From JAGVSR01 sp964458265 (GTDB lineage Bacteria > Pseudomonadota > Alphaproteobacteria > Rhizobiales > Hyphomicrobiaceae), in the NCBI GenBank assembly GCA_964458265.1, contig CAYWIF010000001.1, forward strand, positions 62,001 through 126,000: DNA of 64,000 nt. Direction: 5' to 3'. Made by a program: the position numbers and the translations under genes. Of the stretch, positions 25,167 through 33,609 are shown piece after piece. The notes beneath the pieces are model-generated. The model did not search any database and was not told where the DNA came from. It saw nothing but the letters and a program-made list of their open reading frames with translations. Numbering within the stretch: the stretch's first letter is position 1; the number at the start of each line of letters is the position of its first letter.

Positions 25167-26738
25167 ATGCCATCACCCCGGACCCCCGCCGCCGGCCCGG
25201 CGCTGATACCAATTTTCGGCGATCAACTCAGTCTAGGGCTCGCCAGCCTGAAGGTTGCGGACAAGCGCCGCGATGTCGTGCTCATGGCGGAAGTCGCGGA
25301 CGAGACCGTTTACGTCCGGCATCACAAGAAAAAGATTGCGTTTCTGTTCTCCGCCATGCGCCACTTCGCGGCCGAACTGGATGCCGCCGGGTGGACGGTG
25401 CGCTATGTGCGGCTCGACGACACACAGAACGGCGGCAGCCTGACGAGCGAAGTCATACGCGCCGCACGCGCAGTCAAAGCTAGCGGTATCGTCGTGACCG
25501 AGCCGGGCGAGTGGCGTGTCGCAGAGATGATCGGAGCGTGGGAACGCGAGACCGGTTTGCCGGTGCGCGTATTGAGCGACGACCGGTTTTTATGCTCGAC
25601 GGCAGAGTTCGCTGATTGGGCAAGGGACCGGAAGTCGCTCCGGATGGAGTTTTTCTACCGCGACATGCGGCGAAAGACCGGGCTGTTGATGGAGGGCGAC
25701 GAGCCGGCAGGCGAACGCTGGAATTTCGACGCGGAAAACCGCAAGCCCGCGAAGGCCGATCTCTTTATCCCCAAACCGCTACGGTTTGAGAACGATCGGA
25801 CCACGCGCGAGGTTCTGGACCTTGTCGGACAGCGCTTCGCCAAACACTTCGGAGAATTGGAGCCGTTCTGGTTTGCCGTGACGCGGCGGGACGCGGAAAA
25901 ACAGTTGAAGCATTTCCTGAAGACGGGGCTGCCGAAGTTCGGCGACTATCAAGACGCGATGCTGCTGTCGGAACCGTTTCTCTATCACTCCCTCGTGTCG
26001 CTCTATATCAACGCTGGCTTGCTCGATCCGCTCAGCGTGTGCCGCTTAGCGGAGAAGGAATACCGCGACGGCCGTGTGCCGCTTAATGCGGCTGAGGGGT
26101 TCATTCGCCAGATCATCGGATGGCGAGAGTATGTGCGCGGGATCTACTGGCTGAAGATGCCGGAGTATGCCGAGCGCAACTTTCTTGAGGCGGAGCGGAC
26201 AATCCCGGACTTCTATTGGTCAGGCGAAACGGACCTGGCGTGTCTCAGGGCCGCCATCGGGCAGACAAAATCAGAGGCCTATGCGCATCACATTCAGCGG
26301 TTGATGGTAACCGGGAATTTTGCGCTGCTGGCAGGCATCGACCCCAAGCAGGTTCACGAATGGTACTTGGCCGTCTATGCCGATGCCTTCGAGTGGGTGG
26401 AACTCCCCAATACGCTTGGAATGAGCCAATTTGCCGATGGAGGACTGCTCGGATCGAAGCCATATGCGGCCAGCGGGAATTACATCAACCGCATGTCCGA
26501 CTATTGCGGGACGTGCCGCTATGACGTGAAGAAGCGGACCGGCGAGGGCGCATGCCCGTTCAACGCGCTTTACTGGGACTTTCTCGACCGCAACGCTGGA
26601 AAACTCGCCTCAAATCCGCGCATGACGCAAATGTATGCGACGTGGCGAAAGTTTACCAGGGCGGAGCAAGAGGTGGTTCGACAGGACGCGCGAGAGTTTC
26701 TCGACGGGCTCAAGCCTTGGGAGCCGGACACGTACTAG
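25167..26738 (+). CDS. FeS-BCP-type cryptochrome/photolyase (PhrB-like)
   Basis: This is a light-driven DNA repair enzyme of the photolyase-related group (bacterial (6-4) photolyases/cryptochromes with an iron-sulfur cluster). The 523-residue protein has the N-terminal antenna domain opening PIFGDQLSLG and the FAD domain with FIRQIIGWREYVRGIYW and ANTLGMSQF-like FAD contacts. The four cluster ligands are visible: Cys359 (DLACLRAA), Cys447 and Cys450 (DYCGTC) and Cys463 (GACPFN). It overlaps a DUF2256 gene on the other strand by 29 bases. Confidence 0.93.
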   Translation: MPSPRTPAAGPALIPIFGDQLSLGLASLKVADKRRDVVLMAEVADETVYVRHHKKKIAFLFSAMRHFAAELDAAGWTVRYVRLDDTQNGGSLTSEVIRAARAVKASGIVVTEPGEWRVAEMIGAWERETGLPVRVLSDDRFLCSTAEFADWARDRKSLRMEFFYRDMRRKTGLLMEGDEPAGERWNFDAENRKPAKADLFIPKPLRFENDRTTREVLDLVGQRFAKHFGELEPFWFAVTRRDAEKQLKHFLKTGLPKFGDYQDAMLLSEPFLYHSLVSLYINAGLLDPLSVCRLAEKEYRDGRVPLNAAEGFIRQIIGWREYVRGIYWLKMPEYAERNFLEAERTIPDFYWSGETDLACLRAAIGQTKSEAYAHHIQRLMVTGNFALLAGIDPKQVHEWYLAVYADAFEWVELPNTLGMSQFADGGLLGSKPYAASGNYINRMSDYCGTCRYDVKKRTGEGACPFNALYWDFLDRNAGKLASNPRMTQMYATWRKFTRAEQEVVRQDAREFLDGLKPWEPDTY

Positions 26739-26886
26739 CCGACCGGCCCTTCCTCGCCCGGCAGCGGTCCGAGCAGTAGCGAACGGCCTGCCAGTTGCGC
26801 GCCCAGGCTTTGCGCCACACGAACGGGCGGCCACACGTCGCGCACGTTTTGCTGGGTAGATCGGATTTCTTGCGCATCCTCGGCAT
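26710..26886 (-). CDS. Small DUF2256 zinc-finger-like protein
   Basis: The 58-residue gene has Cys pairs Cys15/Cys18 (KTCATCGRPF) and Cys38/Cys42 (RYCSDRCRARKG) around the family core FVWRKAWARNWQAV. These four cysteines probably bind zinc. Start is the ATG at 26886; a second ATG three codons later is possible. DUF2256 proteins are commonly found with photolyase-related genes, and this one overlaps the photolyase 3' end on the opposite strand. Function is unknown. Confidence 0.85.
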   Translation of the reverse strand: MPRMRKKSDLPSKTCATCGRPFVWRKAWARNWQAVRYCSDRCRARKGRSASTCPAPKA

Positions 26887-26929
26887 GGTGATCCATATAC
26901 GCGATCTGGATCATGGAGCCTCCAACGTA

Positions 26930-28267
26930 ATGACACCTTTCGAGCGGGCACTTTCGCAGATCGATACCGCCAACGCGGCCGATCCGAATTCGGTGGACAT
27001 CGACGGGACGACGCGACCGGCAGAGCTGGTTTATTCGGAGCGCATGAGTGCGATGCTGCAGCGTCTCGTTCCGGACGCTTCCGAGGCGCTCCGGCTTGCG
27101 GCACGGGCGCAGCACCTCCGACGCTGGACGATCCCGCGCGAGACCTATCCGATGGACCGTGCCGGATATCACCGCTGGCGGGGCGAATTGAAGCGGCGGC
27201 ATGCCGAGTGGGCGGCGGAGATACTTCAGGACTGTGGATTTGATGCTCCGGCCATCGAGCGCGTGGGGCAGCTTATTCGCAAGGAAAATCTCAAGACGGA
27301 CGCGGAAAGCCAAGCGCTCGAGGACGTGGCCTGTCTCGTGTTCCTCCAGCACTACGCGGCAGACTTCGCAGCCAAGCACGACCGCGAGAAGATGATCGGC
27401 ATCGTCCAAAAGACATGGAAGAAAATGTCCGACCGCGGTCATGAGGCGGCTTTGACCTTGGCACTCGATCCGGCGGTGCGAGAGCTGGTGGTAGCAGCGC
27501 TGGCCGATGCGGGGTCCCGATCCGGGCTTCGCACCGTTCACATTGGCGATGTCGCGGTTGTACTCGCAGCACACGGCGACCGCGGCGGGCTACATCCGAA
27601 TGCAACGTTATTGATGCACGCGGCTGCTCTCGACGCGATGGGCCTGTTTCACAGCGTGGGGGCGGGAATTCTACGGGGCGAACCTATACTCGATGATACG
27701 GTCCGGGCCGCAGTCGCAGCGGGTGCGAAATGTCTGGCTGTCTATCCCATGTTCATGGCTGACGGATATTTCACGCGAAAGGTTCTCACCCAGCGGCTGG
27801 CAGCGCTCGAAATTCCGATCGACGTGCACGTTCTCGCGCCGCTCGGCGCCGATCCGCGTCTGCCGGAATTGATCGCCGCGGAGGTCATTGCGACAGCGTC
27901 TTCACATGGTCTTTCGCCGGAGACCGTACGCCTGGTCGTCGTCGGTCACGGGTCGAAGATCGGGCCCGCGTCAGCGGACGCGACACGGGCAGTCGCGGCG
28001 GATATCGCGGGGGCGCGGCGCTTTGCGTCCGTCGAAACGGCGTTTCTTGAGGAAGCAGAGTTTCTGGGCGACGCGCTAAAGCGTGACGTCGAGCGGCCGA
28101 CCATTGTTGCCGGATTTTTCTCCGGCGATGGGCTCCATGCGGCAGAAGATGTTCCCGAAATCATCGCCGAGTGCGGTTCTGTGGCGATTTACGCGGGACC
28201 GATTGGGAAGGCCGGCGGCATCACCGAAATAATCCGGTCGGCCCTCACTGCTAGTTTTCAACAGTGA
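26930..28267 (+). CDS. DUF4202 domain fused to a CbiX-like chelatase domain
   Basis: The 445-residue protein has two parts. Residues about 1-190 are DUF4202 (TPFERALSQIDTANAADPN, AQHLRRWTIPRETYPMDRAGYHRWR, LEDVACLVFLQHYAADFA). Residues about 215-445 are a CbiX/sirohydrochlorin chelatase-like pair of half-domains, each with a candidate metal-binding His (LAAHGDRGG and VVGHGSKIG). CbiX enzymes insert cobalt, nickel or iron into sirohydrochlorin. No other cobalamin or siroheme gene is nearby. The ATG has GGAG 11 bases upstream; the start is reasonably firm because DUF4202 begins here. Confidence 0.82.
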   Translation: MTPFERALSQIDTANAADPNSVDIDGTTRPAELVYSERMSAMLQRLVPDASEALRLAARAQHLRRWTIPRETYPMDRAGYHRWRGELKRRHAEWAAEILQDCGFDAPAIERVGQLIRKENLKTDAESQALEDVACLVFLQHYAADFAAKHDREKMIGIVQKTWKKMSDRGHEAALTLALDPAVRELVVAALADAGSRSGLRTVHIGDVAVVLAAHGDRGGLHPNATLLMHAAALDAMGLFHSVGAGILRGEPILDDTVRAAVAAGAKCLAVYPMFMADGYFTRKVLTQRLAALEIPIDVHVLAPLGADPRLPELIAAEVIATASSHGLSPETVRLVVVGHGSKIGPASADATRAVAADIAGARRFASVETAFLEEAEFLGDALKRDVERPTIVAGFFSGDGLHAAEDVPEIIAECGSVAIYAGPIGKAGGITEIIRSALTASFQQ

Positions 28268-28357
28268 GGCCCTGTGGGGCCGATTTAGCCGGCATTGAAT
28301 GGCCGCTCCTTACGATCAATTAGGACTTCTTGTTTAAGTTGTGTCTAAATTCAATTT

Positions 28358-29230
28358 ATGATTGAGTTCGTAACAATGTTGAATGCGCGATTTGCCGAGG
28401 CCGCGCCATCGGCCGGTGAGCCCGAAGAGTACGCGGGCGCCACCGGCAACCGGCCATTTGAGTACCTAATTTCGGAAGTGCATGCGGTGGTTGCCGCGGT
28501 CGCGGTCGTGACGACGGCGGCGAATGCGCTTAACGACTGGCGGGCCGCTGTCGCGCCGCAAGAGATCGCGCGTTTGGCCCCCGACAGCACCACACTCGCC
28601 GGCATGCGTCCCATGCTCGACTATCACCATGCGCTCACCAGGGCTTGTGCCGCCCAGCTCGACGCCTTGATCTCGAAGCTGGGAGTTGCGCGAGCGGCTC
28701 TCGATGCTTTTCTCGACGACTGCGACGCGATCACGCCCGAGCGCGCCGTGTTGGTTCATGCCCGGCCGATGCAAACAATCTGGCGCCAACTTGCTCACGA
28801 CACCAAAGGACTGATCGCCCAAATCGAGGCTGCTTCGCCTCGACCGCTACCTGACCTGTACCGTCAAAACACGCTCATCCTGTCCGGCCTGCTCACCGGC
28901 GCTGCGAACGGTCTGAAGCCGTGTCTCGACGAAGCCGGCCGACTCTTCGTCCCGCCACTTCCGCAACGGCGCCGCGCTCCCCGGCGCGCAATCCTGCAAA
29001 ATTGCGTCGTCCATGGCCCGCTTAATGTTCAGCCAGGCTTTGTGCGCGACGCATCGGCGGGCGGGCTGGGCCTTGGCCGTGTTGCGGGGCTCAAACGTGG
29101 CAACCGGATCCGGGTCGATCTCGCCAGCGGCCGGCAACTTCACGGCGTTGTCGTATGGGTGAGCGGGGCTTCGGCGGGCATGCGGTTCGATGCGCCACTT
29201 GAACCCACGGACACCCTGATTGTGCTTTGA
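28358..29230 (+). CDS. PilZ-domain protein with an N-terminal helical region
   Basis: Of the 290 residues, about 1-205 form an Ala-rich helical region without a recognised domain. About 207-290 are a PilZ domain with the RxxxR region (PQRRRAPRRAIL), the second-motif VRDASAGGLGL and the ending HGVVVWVSGASAGMRF. PilZ domains bind cyclic di-GMP, so this is a likely effector. The ATG at 28358 is followed by another ATG at codon 7. It is convergent with rfbD, 37 bases away. Confidence 0.78.
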   Translation: MIEFVTMLNARFAEAAPSAGEPEEYAGATGNRPFEYLISEVHAVVAAVAVVTTAANALNDWRAAVAPQEIARLAPDSTTLAGMRPMLDYHHALTRACAAQLDALISKLGVARAALDAFLDDCDAITPERAVLVHARPMQTIWRQLAHDTKGLIAQIEAASPRPLPDLYRQNTLILSGLLTGAANGLKPCLDEAGRLFVPPLPQRRRAPRRAILQNCVVHGPLNVQPGFVRDASAGGLGLGRVAGLKRGNRIRVDLASGRQLHGVVVWVSGASAGMRFDAPLEPTDTLIVL

Positions 29231-29267
29231 ATTGAGCCCAATTGGCGCGCGCGGTATCCTGGGCCGC

Positions 29268-30170
29268 TCAAGCGACCTGTTCGGCGCGGCAATCCGGTAA
29301 AAGCTCAGCCATGCATTCGGCGAGACTTTCGCGCCAATCAGGGAGCATGAAACCGAACTTGCCGCTGAATTTTGTGTTGTTCAATACCGAGTAGGCAGGA
29401 CGCCGGGCCGGCGTAGGATAGCCGTCCGTGGAGATGGCGATAAGACGCGGCGCGGCAGCGTTGCGAGCGGCGGCGTGGCGGAAAATCTCGGCCGCAAATC
29501 CGTGCCATGTGACATCTCCTGTACCCGTCAGATGATAAGTGCCCCAGATTGACGGATCACGATTGGCTGCCAAGACAGGCGCGACCTTAAGAATAGCATC
29601 GGCAAGATCGCGGGCACTCGTCGGACACCCAACTTGGTCATCGACGACGCCGAGTTCAGTCCGTTCGGCTGCAAGTCGGAGCATCGTCTTGACGAAGTTC
29701 GAACCATGCGCGCCGTAGACCCAGGATGTGCGCAGAATCACGTGCTGGAGTTGCGTGCGGCGCACTGCGGTTTCGCCGGCGGCTTTACTGGCTCCGTAGA
29801 TGCCGAGCGGCAGAACCGCGTCGCCTTCGAGGTAGGGTTGACGTTTTGACCCGTCGAACACGAAGTCGGTCGAGATGTGAACGAGCGGAATGGACGCCGC
29901 TGCGCACATACGCGCGAGTTCTCCGGCTCCCGTTGCATTGATCTGAAAGGCGCGTTCGCCATCGCTTTCGGCCTTGTCGACAGCGGTATAGGCGGCGGCG
30001 TTGACGACAACGTTCGGCCTCACCCGATCAAGGAAATCAACGACGGTCTGAGGCCTTGTCAGATCGACCTCAGGGCGGCCCGCGGCGAAGACGTAGAGAC
30101 CCCGCGCCCGGCCCTGCGTCCGAAGGTAGTGGGCCACTTGTCCTTCGCGTCCGATCACGGCAATTTTCAT
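29268..30170 (-). CDS. rfbD: dTDP-4-dehydrorhamnose reductase
   Basis: RfbD (RmlD) is the last step of dTDP-L-rhamnose synthesis. The 300-residue SDR protein shows the truncated Rossmann start MKIAVIGREGQVA, the VVNAAAYTAVDKAE segment, STDFVFDG and the YGASKAAGE active-site tyrosine and lysine, then RTSWVYG. The ATG was chosen to give the standard N-terminus. It lies 40 bases after rfbB on the same strand. rfbA and rfbC are not in this window. Confidence 0.94.
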   Translation of the reverse strand: MKIAVIGREGQVAHYLRTQGRARGLYVFAAGRPEVDLTRPQTVVDFLDRVRPNVVVNAAAYTAVDKAESDGERAFQINATGAGELARMCAAASIPLVHISTDFVFDGSKRQPYLEGDAVLPLGIYGASKAAGETAVRRTQLQHVILRTSWVYGAHGSNFVKTMLRLAAERTELGVVDDQVGCPTSARDLADAILKVAPVLAANRDPSIWGTYHLTGTGDVTWHGFAAEIFRHAAARNAAAPRLIAISTDGYPTPARRPAYSVLNNTKFSGKFGFMLPDWRESLAECMAELLPDCRAEQVA

Positions 30171-30210
30171 GGGGCAAGTCCTAGCTCGGCGCGCTTCGGC
30201 GACGCAATCG

Positions 30211-31293
30211 TCAGGCGCGTCTCTTTTCAATAGCCGGAACAGCGGGCAGCCCCAGCCGTTCGCCGCTGTAGCGACGCAAGCGCAGCGGCATCCACCACTG
30301 GTCGTTTGCTAGGTACCACGCCACTGTTTTCTCAATGCCGGTCTCGAATGTTTCGATGGCGCGCCAGCCAAGTTCGGTTTCGAGTTTTGCCGGGTCGATC
30401 GCGTAGCGGAAGTCGTGACCCGGCCTATCCGCGACGTAGGCGATCTGATCCGCGTACGATAGGCCGTCGTCACGCGGGCGCATCGTGTCGAGAATGCGGA
30501 TGATCGTGTTGACGACATCGAGGTTCGTTCGCTCGTTGCGTCCGCCCACCAAATAGCTTTCGCCGGGGGTGCCTTGTTCGCAAATCGCCACCAAAGCACG
30601 AGCGTGATCGTCGACGTAGAGCCAGTCGCGGACGTTCGCGCCCGCGCCATAGATGGGCAATTCGCGTCCGAGCAGGGCGTTCGTCACCATCAATGGGATG
30701 AGTTTTTCGGGGAAGTGATAAGGGCCGTAGTTGTTCGAACAGTTGGAGAGGACGACCGGGAGGCCGTAGGTACGGTGCCAGGCGATGGCGAGGTGGTCGG
30801 AGGCGGCCTTGCTGGCGGAGTAAGGGGAACTGGGGTCGTAGGGCGTTTCCGGCGTAAACAGACCGTCGCCGCTCAGGCTGCCGAACACTTCGTCGGTGGA
30901 GACGTGCAGAAAGCGGAACCGGTCCTTGCGATCGGCCGGCAGCGCAGTCCAATAGTGGCGCGCGGCCTCCAGCATCTGGTACGTACCGACGATGTTGGTC
31001 TCGATAAATGTCGCGGGTCCGGTGATCGATCGATCAACATGACTCTCGGCGGCAAGATGCATAATCGCATCCGGCTGTTCGCGGCGCAGGATCGCCGCGA
31101 CGGCAGAACCGTCGCAGATGTTCACCTGATGAAAGCTATAGCGGGGGCTATTGGCGACGTCTTCGAGGGATGCGAGGTTGGCCGCGTAGGTTAGACAATC
31201 GACGTTGACGACGCCGTAGCCGCAATCATTCACGAGATGACGGCAGACCGCCGAGCCGATGAAGCCCGCGCCGCCAGTTACCAGAACTTTCAT
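30211..31293 (-). CDS. rfbB: dTDP-glucose 4,6-dehydratase
   Basis: RfbB (RmlB) converts dTDP-glucose to dTDP-4-keto-6-deoxyglucose. The 360-residue extended SDR has the NAD motif TGGAGFIGSAVCRHL, HLAAESHVDRSI, the catalytic HVSTDEVFGSL triad segment and YSASKAASDHL, with NCSNNYGPYHFPEKLIPL after it. Start MKVLVTGG is the standard N-terminus. It forms a two-gene unit with rfbD; the expected partners rfbA and rfbC must be elsewhere. Confidence 0.95.
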   Translation of the reverse strand: MKVLVTGGAGFIGSAVCRHLVNDCGYGVVNVDCLTYAANLASLEDVANSPRYSFHQVNICDGSAVAAILRREQPDAIMHLAAESHVDRSITGPATFIETNIVGTYQMLEAARHYWTALPADRKDRFRFLHVSTDEVFGSLSGDGLFTPETPYDPSSPYSASKAASDHLAIAWHRTYGLPVVLSNCSNNYGPYHFPEKLIPLMVTNALLGRELPIYGAGANVRDWLYVDDHARALVAICEQGTPGESYLVGGRNERTNLDVVNTIIRILDTMRPRDDGLSYADQIAYVADRPGHDFRYAIDPAKLETELGWRAIETFETGIEKTVAWYLANDQWWMPLRLRRYSGERLGLPAVPAIEKRRA

Positions 31294-31472
31294 ACGCCCG
31301 CACCGCACGCAAAAGTTTACAACCGTCAGAGTGGCGCCGTGGCGCTGCGATAGCCGCCCGACGGCACCCATTTCGGACAATCATGGGCTGAAGGACCTTG
31401 CGAGGCCGTTAACCACTGGGGTGGACGCTGAAATAATTGGCCGGAGCGACGGGGAATGGGGAGCGTGGGCTC

Positions 31473-31949
31473 TCAGGGCGGGGTCCAACCGGCCAACGGC
31501 AAGCGATCAATGAATTCGGCGATCGTGGGCTTTGGAGTGATGCCCGCCTTGACTGAGTTGAAATATTCGAAGGCATTCAGCCAGACGGCATCCCGCCAAG
31601 CCACGAACGTCCGCGCCTCCTCCGCCCAGGCGGGCACGGTAGATGCGGCATAGCTGACCAGCATGACGCTGTTCAAGTAGCCGCGCGACTGGGCGGTGGC
31701 CTCGATGTGCTCCCGGATGGCCGCTGCATAGTCCGCTTCGGTCCGTTCGATGGGTTCTATGATAATCCGCCGAACGACGCGGTCAGGCGCGATGACAGTG
31801 TCACGGCCGGTTTCGCGATAGGCTGTACGGTCGAAGTCAAGGCCTTCGACAACGACGGGACGCCAGTCGCCTTCCGGGATCGGCATGCCACCCTGTAGGA
31901 CGATATGCGCTACTTCGTGGCCCCTCTCAATGCGTGCAAACGTTTTCAT
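31473..31949 (-). CDS. Phage tail-fibre-associated protein
   Basis: The 158-residue protein matches, by eye, the small proteins encoded just after phage tail-fibre genes. The C-terminal half has the typical IREHIEATAQSRGYLNSVM, TVPAWAEEARTFVAWRDAVW and a closing PTIAEFIDRLPL. It may act as a tail-fibre chaperone or adaptor. The ATG falls two bases after the upstream DUF2793 stop, so the pair is coupled. No other phage gene is nearby. Confidence 0.65.
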   Translation of the reverse strand: MKTFARIERGHEVAHIVLQGGMPIPEGDWRPVVVEGLDFDRTAYRETGRDTVIAPDRVVRRIIIEPIERTEADYAAAIREHIEATAQSRGYLNSVMLVSYAASTVPAWAEEARTFVAWRDAVWLNAFEYFNSVKAGITPKPTIAEFIDRLPLAGWTPP

Positions 31950-31951
31950 TT

Positions 31952-33385
31952 CTATGATGCCCCCACGCTGATCTGGCTGTTCGGGCCGAGCTTGCGCAAC
32001 TCGATGTAACATTCTGCATCCAACACTGCCGCCGCAGCAGTTTGCAGCGCCACGGACGGGATGACTGTTCCAGCAGCATTCGTGCGGATCTTGCCGGTAA
32101 GCCGGAAGTAAGTTTGGGTGGCGGTGCTTGGGTTCAAGAGATTTGGCGTCAAAGAGTCTGCGTTCGATGCGGATAAGCTGCCGATGCGCGCTGCCCCAGT
32201 GGTTTCAAACGATCCCTCGGCGCCGATGAAATCAATCCGTCCGCCGAGCAGAGTTGCGGTTCCTGCGCCCAATAAGCTGAACGCAAGGTTGCCTGACGCG
32301 GTACTCATGCCGGTGATTGCTATGAGCCCGTCCACGAGGTACGTCGTACCGGCCTCGACCGCGATCTCGTCGTGTCCCGATTCGAAAATCGGCTGCATCG
32401 ATGCTGTGCTCGTCAGCGTTCGCGCGGCGCTCAAAGTCGTATAGCTGACATTCGATGCGGCCGTTGCGTTGAGCGTGGCACCCGACATGGACAGACCGCT
32501 GCCGAGCGCGATGGCCGCGATGTTTCCGGTCGCACCGCGTCCCAACAGTTGAGAAGCCGCAAGTGCTAGATCGGCTGGATCGCCGGATGCTGCATTGTTG
32601 CGCACCTTCACGGTGTTGGCGGCCATGTCGGCGAGCTTGGCATTGGTGATCGTGTTCGCATCGATGGTCCACGTGGCTCCGCTGCCGGACACGGTCACGT
32701 CGCCTTTGTCGCCGTCGGAAATTCCGCCGCCGAGGGATGTGTTGGGGAAAGTGACCACGCCGTTGGCGCGGTTGATCTGGATGGCATCGAACCACGTCGC
32801 GCCGTCGGGTGAGACCTTGAAGGCGTAATCGTCGCTACCTGTGGTGCCCATTTCAGCGCGGCCGGAGAATCCGGTCTGGAATAAGATCGATGCGGTATCC
32901 GTGGCGGCGTTCTTGTTGATCTTCGCCTGATGGCCAGCGCCGGCGTGATTGAAGAGCGTGGCGGGTGATGAGACGGCGAGGCGATTGGTGGTGTCGGCGG
33001 TGGCATTGACGCCGACAAGGGGGACGGGATTAACGCTTCCGCTTCCCCCGCCAACCGCCGTCCATGCCATGCCGTTCCAGGCCACGGGTGCGGCCTCGTC
33101 CTCGATCCAGGCGAGCCAACCGGTGCGCGGAGCATAGAAGGCCCAGGCACCATCTTGCCAGGCGGCGATCTTCGTCGCGTGACCGGTCCACGCGCCCGTG
33201 GGAGAGGCGGCAACGATGTAGCGGGCGCCTTCAGTGGGAGAGGCGGGGGGAGTTGCCAGATCGCGGTCGACGATCGAAATCTGCACCAAAGCGTCGAGTT
33301 TCCGCAGCGCTTCGTTGTGCGTGACGTGCTTCTGCGCCTGGGCAGCGAGAATGTAGGGCAGGAGCAGGTTTGTCGTTTCGTCCAC
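31952..33385 (-). CDS. Phage tail-fibre-like protein with a DUF2793 domain
   Basis: The 477-residue protein begins with DUF2793 (about 1-110: LLPYILAAQAQKHVTHNEAL, the GARYIVAASPTGAWTG block and FYAPRTGWLAWIEDE). A fibre-like region (about 230-330) is rich in Gly, Ser, Asn and Ala, with DKGDVTVSGSGATWTIDAN and NAKLADMAANTVKVRN, typical of phage tail fibres. The end (about 335-477) looks like a compact beta-rich receptor-binding domain. The GTG start has AAGGA eight bases upstream. It probably derives from a prophage or gene transfer agent; host or sugar target is unknown. Confidence 0.75.
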   Translation of the reverse strand: MDETTNLLLPYILAAQAQKHVTHNEALRKLDALVQISIVDRDLATPPASPTEGARYIVAASPTGAWTGHATKIAAWQDGAWAFYAPRTGWLAWIEDEAAPVAWNGMAWTAVGGGSGSVNPVPLVGVNATADTTNRLAVSSPATLFNHAGAGHQAKINKNAATDTASILFQTGFSGRAEMGTTGSDDYAFKVSPDGATWFDAIQINRANGVVTFPNTSLGGGISDGDKGDVTVSGSGATWTIDANTITNAKLADMAANTVKVRNNAASGDPADLALAASQLLGRGATGNIAAIALGSGLSMSGATLNATAASNVSYTTLSAARTLTSTASMQPIFESGHDEIAVEAGTTYLVDGLIAITGMSTASGNLAFSLLGAGTATLLGGRIDFIGAEGSFETTGAARIGSLSASNADSLTPNLLNPSTATQTYFRLTGKIRTNAAGTVIPSVALQTAAAAVLDAECYIELRKLGPNSQISVGAS

Positions 33386-33466
33386 GGTTGGCGTCCTTCG
33401 CTCGACACGGTGATGCGAAGGATAGGGGCGCGACGGCGAACGGGGATAACTTCGCGGCGCAACGTC

Positions 33467-33494
33467 AAAGGGCGGCCCATGCGGACCGCCCTTT
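33467..33494 (-). terminator. Symmetric terminator hairpin after pnp
   Basis: AAAGGGCGG (33467-33475) and CCGCCCTTT (33486-33494) form a perfect nine-base stem with a ten-base loop. It lies about 90 bases after the pnp stop and about 80 bases before the DUF2793 start. The A/T ends of the stem could serve as short U-tracts in both directions. It probably separates pnp from the tail-gene pair. Confidence 0.6.
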
Positions 33495-33529
33495 GTCATT
33501 CATTCGGTGGTGTGCCTTGTCACGTTCGC

Positions 33530-33609
33530 GGCACTTTGGATAGTCGTGTTCGCGACGGGGGCTCAATCTCGCTCCCGGCACCTTGGTTAGTCGCGTTCGC
33601 GACGGGGGC
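33530..33609. repeat. Imperfect 33-base direct repeat at the pnp 3' end
   Basis: Copies at 33530-33562 and 33577-33609 differ at three positions. The second copy includes the pnp stop codon and the last Arg/Asp codons. The first copy lies just beyond the gene and looks like a duplicated C-terminal tail that now falls outside the reading frame. Confidence 0.7.

Noticed and set aside
26735..27574. A 279-codon minus-strand frame opposite the DUF4202-CbiX gene
   Set aside because: It is antisense to well-supported domains and lacks family features; the real minus-strand gene here is the short DUF2256 frame in another phase.
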